DNA of 64,000 nucleotides from Nitrospira sp. (lineage in GTDB: Bacteria > Nitrospirota > Nitrospiria > Nitrospirales > Nitrospiraceae), in NCBI GenBank assembly GCA_030653545.1, contig JAURZE010000022.1, positions 186,001 through 250,000 on the forward strand, in the 5' to 3' direction. Below the pieces are notes generated by a model. It saw nothing but the letters and a program-made list of their open reading frames with translations, searched no databases and was not told the origin of the DNA. A program made the translations under genes and the position numbers. Each line of letters starts with the position of its first letter. Position 1 is the first letter of the stretch. Shown here in pieces: positions 63,860 through 64,000 of the stretch.

Positions 63860-64000
63860 AACTGTTCACCCCCTGAAAGGTTAGTAGGTTTGGAATAAAT
63901 GCCTGTCACGAGCAGGCAAATTTCGTGCACGGTATTCCAAAGATATGGAGAAAGTCAACTCCTTCGGTCAAAAAATGAGCGCGTCACCCCCGGTCCACTG

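Overview
The window looks like chromosome from a GC-rich Gram-negative bacterium. Gene content fits a Nitrospira-type member of the Nitrospirota: type II secretion genes with a PilM-like GspL, VPLPA-CTERM proteins, an exosortase-EpsI fusion and many vapBC/relBE-type modules. The taxonomic guess is inference. No rRNA, tRNA, CRISPR array or insertion sequence was recognised.

Region 1 (1-7.5 kb) is a phosphate-starvation block: pstA (cut by the window edge), pstC and pstS, a divergent second PstS-like protein, a lipoprotein, an exported gamma-class carbonic anhydrase and a phosphate-selective-type porin. Three sites with the same three-unit, 11-bp-period architecture lie before pstS, the PstS-like gene and the porin. 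They are strong PhoB-box candidates and tie these genes into one regulon.

Region 2 (7.5-18.4 kb, minus strand) is a type II secretion operon in the order gspC-E-F-G-H-I-J-N-L-M-K, with no gspD in the window. A TPR gene with a sigma-54-like promoter diverges from it.

Region 3 (19.4-40.3 kb) is an exopolysaccharide locus. It contains GDP-fucose synthesis (gmd, fcl), a UDP-GlcNAc 2-epimerase (wecB), and a lower-GC island with a flippase, a GT-C-like membrane protein, glycosyltransferases, a DUF4091 protein and an acyltransferase. It ends with a two-domain dehydrogenase, a heparinase II/III-like lyase and a WbuB-like glycosyltransferase. Between fcl and wecB lies about 3 kb of decayed toxin-antitoxin modules and a duplicated wecB fragment.

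Region 4 (40.6-56 kb) is the protein-sorting and export part. It holds two paralogous VPLPA-CTERM proteins around a vapBC pair, an exosortase fused to EpsI, a WecA-like phosphoglycosyl transferase, a PrsT-like TPR lipoprotein, a Wza-like export protein, a beta-barrel, a Wzz-like protein, a CpsD/CapB-like ATPase and an ExeA-type ATPase with TPRs. Together these would assemble, polymerise and export a polysaccharide and process PEP-CTERM-type proteins.

Region 5 (56-64 kb) holds a response regulator, SixA, Ppx/GppA with an HD domain, an OmpA/Pal-like lipoprotein, a large thioredoxin-like/aldo-keto reductase fusion and a small secreted Lys/Glu repeat protein.

A short purine-rich repeat family (units like GAGGTTTGAGG, facing CCTCAAACCTC) recurs in most gaps from 15 to 56 kb. 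It is also translated inside the exosortase fusion and at the N-terminus of the export protein.
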